Shown piece after piece: positions 52,830 through 60,855 of a stretch of DNA of 64,000 nucleotides. Positions within the stretch are counted from its first letter, which is position 1. Each line of letters starts with the position of its first letter. A model generated the notes under the pieces. The model made no database searches, was not told the origin of the DNA, and was given only the letters and a program-made list of their open reading frames with translations. The position numbers were made by a program, and so were the translations under genes. This DNA comes from Paenibacillus cremeus (lineage in GTDB: Bacteria; Bacillota; Bacilli; Paenibacillales; NBRC-103111): contig NZ_VNJI01000035.1 of the NCBI RefSeq assembly GCF_007786445.1, forward strand, positions 1 to 64,000, given 5' to 3'.

Positions 52830-54389
52830 ATGCTTAGAGTAGTGAATGTTGAAAACGGCATAGTTCAGGGGCTGCCGGCGGCCGACCCCCGTATAACAAG
52901 TTTTAAAGGCATTCCATTTGCTGCGCCGCCCTTAGGTGAGAACCGCTGGCGAGCCCCACAACCCGCAAAGGATTGGGATGGTGTGTTGAAAGCATACGAT
53001 TTCGCGCCGGTTTCGATGCAAGTAAGGCAAAAGATCGATGTAAATAACATCTATACCAGGGAATGGGCAGTGGATCCGGATATCCCCATGGACGAGGACT
53101 GCTTATACCTGAATGTATGGACTCCGGCAAACAGTCCCGATGAGAAGTTACCGGTTTTTGTATGGTACTTCGGCGGCGGGCTGCAGGTCGGTCATACGGC
53201 AGAGATGGAGTTTGATGGTGAACGAATCGCTCGAAGGGGCATCGTGGTGGTCACGATTAACTACCGTCTGAATGTGTTCGGATTTTTATGCCATCCTGAA
53301 ATCACGGTGGAAGCTCCGGAAGCTCCCGCAAACTTCGGCCACCTTGATCAGCAGTTCGCTACGCAATGGGTCAAGCGCAATATCGCAGCTTTTGGCGGTG
53401 ATCCCGACAACATCACGATTGGCGGACAATCTGCCGGCGGCGGAAGCGTCATGAGCCAACTCACTTCGCCTCAAAACGAGGGCCTCTTCCAGAGGGCAAT
53501 TATTCAGAGCGGTGCCTCAGCGCCGCTTTACCCGGGAGGCCGCATGCCCAGGGTCAGGCGCAATCTGGCGGAAGCCGAACAAGAGGGCGTGAAATTCTTT
53601 GAGTTTCTTGGAGTTTCCTCCCTTGCAGAAGCCCGTAAGCTTGATGCGGAATATGTCCGCGACAAGATGCTGGAATATAATAAGGGGTTCGGATTCTGGG
53701 GTACCGTTATTGATCATGTGTTCAGCGTAGGCAGCACATTTGATCTATTCCTCGAAAACAAGCGCTGGATGGTACCGATGCTGTGGGGTCACACTTCTTC
53801 AGAGTTTTTCAGTGTTCCGAATGTCAAGACCCTTGAGGAATTCCGGCAAATGGCTGTGGAAATGTTTGGCGATGATGCCGATGAGTTTCTTGCGCTTTGT
53901 CAGGCTCAGTCGGACAACATAGATGAAGTTGTGAAAAATGCTTCCGTGAGCGGTTTCGAATATGCAATCCGAATTGCTGCACAGGCTAATTCGGATACCG
54001 GCGCCAATATCCCGCTGTACTATTACAATTTTGATGCGGAAATACCGGGTTGGGATAACCCCGGAACATTCCACTCGGTGGATCTCTGGTTTTTCTTTGA
54101 AACCCTCGCCAAATGCTGGAGGCCGTTTGTCGGGAAACATTATGATCTTGCCCGCCAGATGTGCAACTACTGGGCTAATTTCATCCGTTCCGGAGATCCG
54201 AATGGAAAAGATTCCACAGGAGAGGATTTGCCGCAGTGGGAGCAATACACTCCCGAGGCGCCGTACGGAATGGTCTTCAAAGATAAGCCCGAGTTTGTCA
54301 GGGAGCAACCGAGCGATTTAATGCTGTTCCTTGTTAAACAATATTTCAAGAAAAAAGGAGGACTTATCCATGAAGCTAGTAAACGGTGA
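52830..54389 (+). CDS. Type-B carboxylesterase family protein
   Basis: A 519-residue alpha/beta hydrolase of the carboxylesterase type-B family. The oxyanion loop is WYFGGGLQVG and the nucleophile elbow is GGQSAGGGSV. The early FKGIPFAAPPLGENRWRAP and EDCLYLNVWTP motifs are family hallmarks, and the catalytic histidine is probably in GTFHSVDLWFFF. There is no signal peptide. ATG 52830 is eight bases after AAGGGAGG; ATG 52803 lies before it. Next to a sugar importer it may remove acyl groups (acetyl, feruloyl or similar) from imported oligosaccharides. Its stop overlaps the next gene by 20 bases. Confidence 0.87.
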   Translation: MLRVVNVENGIVQGLPAADPRITSFKGIPFAAPPLGENRWRAPQPAKDWDGVLKAYDFAPVSMQVRQKIDVNNIYTREWAVDPDIPMDEDCLYLNVWTPANSPDEKLPVFVWYFGGGLQVGHTAEMEFDGERIARRGIVVVTINYRLNVFGFLCHPEITVEAPEAPANFGHLDQQFATQWVKRNIAAFGGDPDNITIGGQSAGGGSVMSQLTSPQNEGLFQRAIIQSGASAPLYPGGRMPRVRRNLAEAEQEGVKFFEFLGVSSLAEARKLDAEYVRDKMLEYNKGFGFWGTVIDHVFSVGSTFDLFLENKRWMVPMLWGHTSSEFFSVPNVKTLEEFRQMAVEMFGDDADEFLALCQAQSDNIDEVVKNASVSGFEYAIRIAAQANSDTGANIPLYYYNFDAEIPGWDNPGTFHSVDLWFFFETLAKCWRPFVGKHYDLARQMCNYWANFIRSGDPNGKDSTGEDLPQWEQYTPEAPYGMVFKDKPEFVREQPSDLMLFLVKQYFKKKGGLIHEASKR

Positions 54390-56577
54390 CTATACCCTGG
54401 TCTTTAAGGATGGCGGCGCCCAGGTTCAAAAAGACGGCAAACTTCTTTATTTCAACAAACGCCCAATGTTTGTCACGGTAAAGACCGTTGTTGCCCTAAG
54501 CGAGTTCTACGATAAAGCTTACAGCGAGATAGCCGTTTCTGGTGATACAATTATCGCCAAAGGTACGTTAACTGTGCCCTCCGGCTCTGAATTTTCCTTT
54601 GCAGATACTTATGAAGCAGCCGGCGCCGGGTTCAAGGTAAGCCGGAATGTCAAGGTGTTGAAGGCGGGGGATGATCTTGGTTTTTCCACCAAACTCTCCT
54701 TTGTAATGACCGAATCGGACGATCAGCGTGCCTATAACTGTTTCACGCCCGGTGTATGGTATAAGCAAAACGAATTTGCACGTGAGAACTCCTTTGGTAA
54801 AGACTTGGATTGCGAGTATTTCTGGAAACTGGAGACCGGTTGTGCCCTGCCTTTGTTTGCCATGCAAAACATCGCATCGGGCGAAATGGCGGCAATATCG
54901 CGTTGGACGTCAGATGTGACTATGCGGTCTCTGGATATTTTACAGGCTGCAAATCATGTGGATCCCAAATTTACCATTGGAGCCGTTGGCATGAGCAAGC
55001 CGGAAAGCAGATCCATGAATTATCTGTATTATGGTTTTGCCGTGCGCAAGGAATTCGAGACGAAAGTAGACGGCTTGTCCATTGATTACGTATACCCAGG
55101 CTGCGATGGTCAGATGCCTTCAACAAGAAGGTATGCGGGACTTGACTTTAAAGATCAATTCAAATCCTTCCAGCGTGTCAGCCACCCGGTAGAGGTTGGT
55201 TTTGAGCAAAACTACGCTGTAGCTGTAAATTTCGGACACTATAGCAGCTTCCAGCTGATGATGAGAGACATCTGGAGAGTGACCTATGACCGGATGCGTG
55301 ACAAATTATTTGATGTAGATAATGAACTCCATTTCCACAACTGCATGAAGATGCTCACCCAATATACGCAGCAGTACGGAGATTCGTACGGGTTGCCCTT
55401 TTCCTGCCAACTGCCCTACATGGATGTATCCAGTGTTTCCTTCCAGTTCGGCTTTGTCGGACAGCAGCCCGGAATCGGCTATCAGCTGCTGCGTTACGGC
55501 GATAAGGAAAACATGCCCGAAGCCTTCGAAAAAGGCGTGAACATCATTGATTTCTGGGTGCGGACAGCAATGACCGAATCCGGCTTGCCGCACATGTGCT
55601 ACCATCCCGGCATCAAGGAGTTCGAGCCGTATCCCCATTATATCCGGATGCTTGCCGACGGGATTGAGGCCATTCTGGATGCTTACCTCTATATGCACAA
55701 GATAGGTGACGAACGGCCGGCATGGCTGGAATTCTGCAGAAAAACTGCCGATTGGATTGTGAACATTCAGAATGCAGACGGCAGTTTTTACCGCGCATAC
55801 AATACCGACAGCTCCATCCGCATGGACTCCAAAGCCAACACGCCCAGTGTGATTCGTTACTTGGTGCAGTTTTATCTGATGTCGGGTGATGAAAGATATA
55901 AAGCAGCTGCGATCAAAGCGGGGGATTGGTCTTACGAATATGCTTATTTGAACATGGAATACCGGGGCGGCACCTGTGACAACATGGACATCATGGATAA
56001 AGAGGCCGGGATCTATGCCTTGTTCGGCTTCCTTGCCCTGTATGATCTGACCGGTGAGGACAAGTGGCTGGAAGGCGCGATTGGCGCCGCCGATTATACC
56101 GAAACCTGGACCTATGCGTGGACATTCCCTGTGACCACCCCTTGGCCGAGGCATCCATTCAACAAGTATTCCATCAGCGGACAGAGCATTATCACCATCG
56201 GCGGGGGAGCCGATGTGTATATGGCCGCCTGTTCATATACCTATTACAGGCTATATGTGATTACAGGTGATGAACATTATCTTAATTTTGCGGAGTTCAT
56301 AGATAAGAACACCCGACAGTCCAATGACGTGGATGGCAGTATCGGATACGTCATGCCTGGCTTGGGGCATGAAAGCGGCAATTTTACCAGTCAAGTCCTG
56401 CAGAGCCACTACCACTGGCTGCCTTGGTGTACTTTTGTAGAAATCGACCCCTCATCGAGGCTGTATGATACTTTTGGCGGCTATGAGATTGCAGATGCCC
56501 AAAGACTCAGTCCGGAGGAGAAGGCTAAGAGAAACCGTATCTATGATACATTTGCTGAAATTCAGGTAGGAAAATAG
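54370..56577 (+). CDS. Unassigned (alpha/alpha)6-barrel protein with N-terminal beta domain
   Basis: 735 residues, no signal. The first 300 residues look like a beta-sandwich (FADTYEAAGAGFKVSRNVKV, LGFSTKLSFVM). The rest is helical and repeats the inner-helix pattern of (alpha/alpha)6 toroids, as in GH88/GH105-type or epimerase-like enzymes: EFCRKTADWIVNIQNADGSF, AAIKAGDWSYEYAY, GFLALYDLTGEDKWLEGAI, YYRLYVITGDEHYLNFAEFI. Acidic residues in MDIMDKEAG and YPHYIRMLADG may be catalytic. ATG 54370 follows AAAAGGAGG and overlaps the esterase. A glycoside hydrolase or lyase is likely but no family can be named with confidence. Confidence 0.6.
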   Translation: MKLVNGDYTLVFKDGGAQVQKDGKLLYFNKRPMFVTVKTVVALSEFYDKAYSEIAVSGDTIIAKGTLTVPSGSEFSFADTYEAAGAGFKVSRNVKVLKAGDDLGFSTKLSFVMTESDDQRAYNCFTPGVWYKQNEFARENSFGKDLDCEYFWKLETGCALPLFAMQNIASGEMAAISRWTSDVTMRSLDILQAANHVDPKFTIGAVGMSKPESRSMNYLYYGFAVRKEFETKVDGLSIDYVYPGCDGQMPSTRRYAGLDFKDQFKSFQRVSHPVEVGFEQNYAVAVNFGHYSSFQLMMRDIWRVTYDRMRDKLFDVDNELHFHNCMKMLTQYTQQYGDSYGLPFSCQLPYMDVSSVSFQFGFVGQQPGIGYQLLRYGDKENMPEAFEKGVNIIDFWVRTAMTESGLPHMCYHPGIKEFEPYPHYIRMLADGIEAILDAYLYMHKIGDERPAWLEFCRKTADWIVNIQNADGSFYRAYNTDSSIRMDSKANTPSVIRYLVQFYLMSGDERYKAAAIKAGDWSYEYAYLNMEYRGGTCDNMDIMDKEAGIYALFGFLALYDLTGEDKWLEGAIGAADYTETWTYAWTFPVTTPWPRHPFNKYSISGQSIITIGGGADVYMAACSYTYYRLYVITGDEHYLNFAEFIDKNTRQSNDVDGSIGYVMPGLGHESGNFTSQVLQSHYHWLPWCTFVEIDPSSRLYDTFGGYEIADAQRLSPEEKAKRNRIYDTFAEIQVGK

Positions 56578-56627
56578 GGAGTTCGGAAACGGTTGCTCAA
56601 AACTTTAAATTAGCAAAAAGATAATAC

Positions 56628-56659
56628 AGTCCCGGAGGTGCTTCCTCTTGGGGCTTTTT
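56628..56659 (+). terminator. Rho-independent terminator of the esterase operon
   Basis: AGTCCC-GGAGG (56628-56638) pairs with CCTC-TTGGGGCT (56644-56655) with one bulge, followed by five T. Confidence 0.75.
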
Positions 56660-56733
56660 GCCCTGTTTGAGGTAATTTTGCCAAAGGTATCATCGCAAGC
56701 GATTGGATTGGCTTTAAAAATTTTCAATAGACG

Positions 56734-56757
56734 CAATAGTTGATTCATCAACTATTG
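56734..56757. promoter_or_regulatory. MarR operator 1 (perfect palindrome)
   Basis: Ten-base arms CAATAGTTGA and TCAACTATTG flank TTCA. It overlaps the likely -35 region, and TATATT at 56761-56766 may be the -10 of the marR-type gene. The same core recurs at 57227-57246. Confidence 0.85.
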
Positions 56758-56789
56758 TGGTATATTCTTTCATGGGGAGTGATTACAAA

Positions 56790-57212
56790 ATGGATTTACT
56801 CGATAATATTGCCGTCTTAATTCATGATGTCAAATTAGATATAGCAATGCGCATGACTAAAAGTTTAGCTCCGTATGATATTACGCCTGAACAAGCTTTT
56901 ATAATTATTTTGCTCAATGAACGGGATGGGTTGTCTCAGGGTGAGATTGCATTCGCTTTAAGAAAAGATAAATCAAGCATCGCTCGGATGATCATGAGCC
57001 TTGAAAATAAAGGTGTAATGAACAGAATTACTAGTAGTTATGACCGTCGTTACTTTAAAGTATCATTAACAGATCAAGGTAAGAGCTTAGCTGAAAATGT
57101 CATTCCTTGTATTTCAGGAACTATTGATGTACTTGAAACAGGTTTTTCACTTGAAGAAATGAATGAATTGCGCAGGCTTTTAATGAAGATGCGCGATAAT
57201 ATTAAAAAATGA
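56790..57212 (+). CDS. MarR-family transcriptional repressor
   Basis: A 140-residue winged-helix regulator. Helix-turn-helix LSQGEIAFALRKDKSSIARM is followed by the wing ENKGVMNRITSSYDRRYFKV, whose DxR tip (YDRR) is the family signature, and by dimerisation helices at both ends. ATG 56790 follows GGGAG; the earlier in-frame ATG at 56757 falls inside the operator. It probably represses itself and the pentapeptide-repeat gene through the twin palindromes. MarR proteins are usually released by phenolic or antibiotic-like ligands. Confidence 0.9.
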   Translation: MDLLDNIAVLIHDVKLDIAMRMTKSLAPYDITPEQAFIIILLNERDGLSQGEIAFALRKDKSSIARMIMSLENKGVMNRITSSYDRRYFKVSLTDQGKSLAENVIPCISGTIDVLETGFSLEEMNELRRLLMKMRDNIKK

Positions 57213-57226
57213 TTTGCGCACGCTCG

Positions 57227-57246
57227 ATAGTTGATAAATCAACTAT
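57227..57246. promoter_or_regulatory. MarR operator 2 (perfect palindrome)
   Basis: Nine-base arms ATAGTTGAT and ATCAACTAT flank AA, between the marR-type stop and the pentapeptide gene start. It shares the ATAGTTGA/TCAACTAT core with operator 1. Confidence 0.85.
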
Positions 57247-57264
57247 TGGATAAGGAGGAGTTTC

Positions 57265-57870
57265 ATGTTTGAGCATATCAATCAAAATTATGAAGAAGTA
57301 GATTTTCGCAATCAAGATTTGAGGTATGGCGAGCTAATAAGCTGCACTTTTCATCGTTGCACATTTGCTAACGGATCGTTAGAGGAAATTACAACGAGGA
57401 ACTGCCGTTTCGTTGAATGTAATTTTCGGGGAGCCTCGTTAAATAGCTCCGTTCATAAGGAATCCGCGTTTGAGAATTGTAACTTTACCGAAGCCAATTT
57501 ATTTGTCTCGAAGTTTGAAAAATGCAAAATGACTGGTTCAGATTTTTCCAGCGCCAACATGGATGGAATCACCATATTCCAAGGGGATTGGTCGTATACG
57601 AATTTGAGAAGTGCCAGATTGGTTAAGCAAGACTTACGTGGAATTAAATTTTTTGAATCCGATTTAACCGAAGCCAATTTAGAAAAAGCCGACTTAAGAA
57701 ATTGTGATCTTACGAGAACAATGCTAGCTAAAGCGAAATTACAGGGAGCTGATGTAAGGGGAGCTAAAATGAATGGTGTAGATTTCAAAGCCATCACGAT
57801 CAAGGGGTTACGAATGGATACAGAGCAAGCCGTGTTGTTTTCACTCTCGCACGGAGCCAAATTGAATTAG
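57265..57870 (+). CDS. Pentapeptide-repeat protein
   Basis: A 201-residue protein made almost wholly of A(D/N)LxX-type repeats (YEEVDFRNQDLRYG, CNFTEANLFVSKFE, SDLTEANLEKADLRNCDLTR, ADVRGAKMNGVDF), which build a right-handed quadrilateral beta-helix. The size is near Qnr/MfpA proteins, which mimic DNA and protect gyrase. The break at GDWSYTNLRSARL may be a loop as in Qnr proteins. AAGGAGGA precedes the ATG. Control by a linked MarR repressor makes a drug-response or topoisomerase-protection role plausible, but many pentapeptide proteins have other or unknown functions. Confidence 0.88.
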   Translation: MFEHINQNYEEVDFRNQDLRYGELISCTFHRCTFANGSLEEITTRNCRFVECNFRGASLNSSVHKESAFENCNFTEANLFVSKFEKCKMTGSDFSSANMDGITIFQGDWSYTNLRSARLVKQDLRGIKFFESDLTEANLEKADLRNCDLTRTMLAKAKLQGADVRGAKMNGVDFKAITIKGLRMDTEQAVLFSLSHGAKLN

Positions 57871-57965
57871 TGAATGTTACGTCGGTTCGTGTCCATATCG
57901 TCAAAAAATTCGACAACACCGGTGAAGATCTGGAGGACCTGATCTCGATTGGGATGGGCGTTTGA
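57870..57965 (+). pseudogene. Sporulation sigma factor (SigK/SigE-like) fragment
   Basis: From GTG 57870 the frame reads VNVTSVRV, then HIVKKFDNTGEDLEDLISIG, then MGV and a stop. The HIVKKFxNTGED-EDLISIG block is the conserved region 2.1-2.2 of sigma-K (and close to sigma-E), but only about 22 residues match. Both flanks have lost the match, so this is gene debris, not a working sigma factor. Its start codon overlaps the last base of the pentapeptide gene. Confidence 0.7.
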
Positions 57966-57988
57966 GTGAGGTTGGATAGGTAAGGAAG

Positions 57989-58018
57989 AACCGGGACTCC
58001 GAGGGGGTGCCGGTTTGT
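57989..58018 (+). terminator. Terminator-like hairpin
   Basis: AACCGG (57989-57994) pairs with CCGGTT (58010-58015), then TGTTATTTTAAC. It probably ends the marR/pentapeptide unit. Confidence 0.55.
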
Positions 58019-58143
58019 TATTTTAACTCTTAGGGTACTGGACAAATCTCGAAATAGCATTTACTCTCTTTAGCCGCTAGTCGCTATGGGAAAAATCGCT
58101 TACAATTAATAAAGTCAGATGATTTTATAAGGAGAGCTTCATC

Positions 58144-59100
58144 ATGTCACTAATCAAAAGTTTTACTGAGGGTCAAGAGATTACCGATTTTTTTCTACTT
58201 AAAGCAGCGGATATAAAGCAAACCAATGCCAATCCTCCCAAGGAATACTTCGACGTTATCCTAGCTGATGCAAGTGGAGAGATTTCAGCGAAGCTATGGG
58301 ATGTCTCGTCGACAGATAAAGAAACGTTCTTTCCAATGATGCTAGTTAAGGTCAAGGGTGTAACGCAGCTGTATAGAGATAGACTTCAATTTCGAATAAA
58401 CAAGATGAGAAAGGTAACCGATGAAGATGGCTGTTCAATAAAGGATTTTATTAAGAGTGCTCCGATCGATGCTATTGATCTGGTTAATACAATAAAGAGT
58501 GTGAGCAGCAGTATCCAAGATCAGGATTTGCGTTCCATCGTGGAGTTCTGTATCGCAAAGGTAGGGGATAAATTAAGTCATTATCCTGCAGCCAAAGGTA
58601 TGCATCATGCTTATTATGCAGGCTTAGCTTACCACGTTGTACGAATGCTCGAGCTCGGGGAATTCATCTGTAAACAGAGACCCTTCCTTAATCATGATTT
58701 GCTCAAAGCAGGAATTATCCTCCATGATATAGCCAAAACCGAAGAGCTTAATGCTGAAATGGGAGTAGTTACCGAATATAGTCTGACAGGGAAATTAATT
58801 GGACATATTTCACTATCTTCCAACTGGATCACGGAGGCAGCTCTTCATTTAGGAATCGGTGTTAATGACGAGAAGACCATCTTTCTTCAGCACCTCATCT
58901 TGTCGCATCACAATCTTGGGGAATGGGGAAGTCCGGTCCAACCGCAGCTTCCGGAGGCCGTTGCGTTACATTACATCGATCAACTTGACGCTAAGCTGCA
59001 AGCCGTGGAAGATGCTTTGAACTCCATGAATGATTCGGATGAGTGGTCTGCACCGGTTAGAGTCATTGAGAACAAGCAGGTCTACAGGGCAAAGAGATAG
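58144..59100 (+). CDS. yhaM: 3'-5' exoribonuclease YhaM
   Basis: A 318-residue RNase with an N-terminal OB-fold (about 10-95: FDVILADASGEISAKLWDVS, KVKGVTQLYRDRLQFRI) and a C-terminal HD phosphohydrolase domain whose metal ligands appear in GMHHAYYAGLAYHVVRM, IILHDIAKT, IGHISLS and LILSHH. This layout and length match YhaM, which trims RNA 3' ends and has also been linked to DNA. AAGGAGAGC precedes the ATG. It stands alone here, away from its usual neighbours, amid gene fragments. Confidence 0.92.
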   Translation: MSLIKSFTEGQEITDFFLLKAADIKQTNANPPKEYFDVILADASGEISAKLWDVSSTDKETFFPMMLVKVKGVTQLYRDRLQFRINKMRKVTDEDGCSIKDFIKSAPIDAIDLVNTIKSVSSSIQDQDLRSIVEFCIAKVGDKLSHYPAAKGMHHAYYAGLAYHVVRMLELGEFICKQRPFLNHDLLKAGIILHDIAKTEELNAEMGVVTEYSLTGKLIGHISLSSNWITEAALHLGIGVNDEKTIFLQHLILSHHNLGEWGSPVQPQLPEAVALHYIDQLDAKLQAVEDALNSMNDSDEWSAPVRVIENKQVYRAKR

Positions 59101-59142
59101 GTACTCGCAATGATGTTGTTTTTGCGCTGCGCCAGACTATGA

Positions 59143-59385
59143 AAGCTTAAGAAAAGGGAACGCTGGGCAATGGAAACGGGTGTCAGCTTTGGTGACTACA
59201 TCTTGAAATGCCGGATGGAAAAAGCAATTAAACTGCTGCAGGAGAATAAGCTGAAGGTGTACCATATCGCTGGCATGCTCGGCTACCAAAGCTCCCACTA
59301 TTTCATTAAGGTCTTTAAAAAATATTACGGTCTAACACCGCAGGAGTTCAAAAACCGTCTAATCGCAACGCCAATCACTTCGTGA
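59143..59385 (+). pseudogene. AraC-family regulator, C-terminal remnant
   Basis: The reading METGVSFGDYILKCRMEKAI, then KLLQENKLKVYHIAGMLGYQ and FIKVFKKYYGLTPQEF, is the second helix-turn-helix half of an AraC-type protein. The frame runs upstream only to a stop near 59141, and the whole sensor and the first helix-turn-helix are missing. There is a weak possible start at ATG 59170 with no good ribosome site. It is best read as a truncated gene. Confidence 0.7.
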
Positions 59386-59435
59386 CTCCCGTTGCGATTG
59401 GTTATAATGGTTAATATTGGAAGTATTTTTCAGGT

Positions 59436-59463
59436 ACTCTGTGCAAACAGAGTCCTTTTTTTA
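59436..59463 (+). terminator. Rho-independent terminator, sequence-related to the one at 18101
   Basis: ACTCTGT (59436-59442), loop GCAA, ACAGAGT (59447-59453), CC and seven T. The preceding TTTCAGGTACTCTGT is the same as at the ugp terminator. Confidence 0.75.
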
Positions 59464-59514
59464 TCCAGGGAGAGGGTGTTCCAATCATCACGGTAGCTGC
59501 AAATGGGATTGGCA

Positions 59515-59590
59515 AGGCAACCGCGGAGCCTCGTACGGTGGTGTGAGAGGTCGGGGGCTAGGCACCCCTTCCTACTCGATTTACGACAAC
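59515..59590 (+). ncRNA. Group II intron ribozyme-like fragment
   Basis: The segment GGAGCC..CGTACGGTGGTGTGAG, AGGTCGGGGGCTAGGC and ACCCCTTCCTACTCGAT resembles the conserved block just before domain IV in bacterial group II introns (the D1-D4 region). The GGGG/CCCC hairpin is present. No reverse transcriptase or domain V/VI follows, so it is a remnant. This rests on remembered motif similarity only. Confidence 0.45.
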
Positions 59591-59593
59591 GAC

Positions 59594-60688
59594 TTATCCG
59601 TACACCTGGAACGGCTTCAGTTCGTCGAGAATCAGCTCCGTACAGAGACCTGGTCTAGTAGGCACAGTAACGGTTCCATCACTGTTGAGCAGCATTGGCT
59701 CACGGAAAACGCGATAACGCAGCTCGTCAAACTTGGGTGGATAATACTCCAGCATGAGTGCGTTTGGAATGGCACCAAGCAAGTGGGCGTGAATTTCTTG
59801 CGGTCCATGGGGTGAAATATCAATATGATGCGCTTGAGCAAACGCGGCAATCTTCATGAATTCCGTAATGCCGCCACCAATACACGCGTCAACATTAATT
59901 ATGCTCACGCTTCCCTGGTTGATAAGATCCCGAAAGCCATATTTGGTCAATTCGTTTTCTCCAGCAGCGATAGGTATAGTCGTTTTTTGGGCAAGCCTTT
60001 TCATTCCTTCGTAATCATCAGGGGCAACGGGTTCCTCAAAGAAAAACGGATGGTATTCTTCGATCATTTCCGCAAAGCGGATAGCATCATAGAACGTATA
60101 AGCACAGTTGGCATCAACAAGCAGGTTAATATCGTCTCCGATCACCTCACGTACCGTTTTTACGCGCAGAGCATCTTCTTTTAGAGAAAGTCCCCCAACT
60201 TTCATTTTTACACACTTAACGCCCCAAGAAACATATTCCTCCATTTCCTTGGCAAGCTCTAGAAGTCCGCTGCCTTCCTCATAATACCCACCAGCCACAT
60301 AAGCAGGTATCTTATCCCGATAACCCCCCAAAAGCTTACTGATGGGCAGGTTGGCTAGCTTACTTTTTAGGTCCCATAGGGCCAGGTCAATCAGACTGAT
60401 AAATCTGGTGCTAAGTCCTCTTCTACCGACGATCTTTGGAACCCACATTTTTTGCCACAGCTTTTCGGTATCCAAAGGATTTTCGCCGATGAGTAGCTCT
60501 CGAAAGTTGTTGAGATAATCCATTTTATAATTGATGGCAGAAATAGCAGCAAAGCCTGTAATCCCTTCATCCGTATGAATGGTAAGGGTTGTCATGGAAC
60601 TGGTACTATAGGTGTGCTTACCATTCATGATGGCTTTAGAGCGCTTCCATTTGTATTGCTGGGCTGATACGTCAGTAATTTTCATCAT
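59594..60688 (-). CDS. Mandelate racemase/muconate-lactonising-type enolase-superfamily enzyme
   Basis: A 364-residue enolase-superfamily protein. An N-terminal capping domain (1-125) is followed by the barrel with KMKVGG (KxK general base), VDANCAY (Asp ligand), FFEEPVAPDD (Glu ligand), AAGENE (Glu ligand) and SPHGPQEIHAH (catalytic histidine). This set fits the mandelate-racemase subgroup, which includes sugar-acid dehydratases and racemases. AAAGGAG is eight bases before ATG 60688. It is a lone gene between debris and the germination operon; an acid-sugar dehydratase would suit the window's theme but is not proven. Confidence 0.85.
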   Translation of the reverse strand: MMKITDVSAQQYKWKRSKAIMNGKHTYSTSSMTTLTIHTDEGITGFAAISAINYKMDYLNNFRELLIGENPLDTEKLWQKMWVPKIVGRRGLSTRFISLIDLALWDLKSKLANLPISKLLGGYRDKIPAYVAGGYYEEGSGLLELAKEMEEYVSWGVKCVKMKVGGLSLKEDALRVKTVREVIGDDINLLVDANCAYTFYDAIRFAEMIEEYHPFFFEEPVAPDDYEGMKRLAQKTTIPIAAGENELTKYGFRDLINQGSVSIINVDACIGGGITEFMKIAAFAQAHHIDISPHGPQEIHAHLLGAIPNALMLEYYPPKFDELRYRVFREPMLLNSDGTVTVPTRPGLCTELILDELKPFQVYG

Positions 60689-60855
60689 CTACCACACTCC
60701 TTTTTCAAAATAAGTCACTATAAGATTACACTAAATGTCGTTGCATGGTCTAATCCAAGGCGCTTAAGAAGCATAGCTTCTGATATGCGCATTCCGTTTG
60801 TGGATAAAAACACCCATTGCAGGAAAATATATGTAGAGTTGTGGAGGTGAGCTTG

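Noticed and set aside
55306..56154. 282-codon open frame antisense to the (alpha/alpha)6 gene
   Set aside because: It is a shadow of a gene with clear start, ribosome site and operon context; the translation shows no recognisable domain.
59417..59815. 132-codon plus-strand frame over the intron-like block and the enolase-type gene
   Set aside because: It runs through a terminator, a ribozyme-like fragment and antisense to a real gene.
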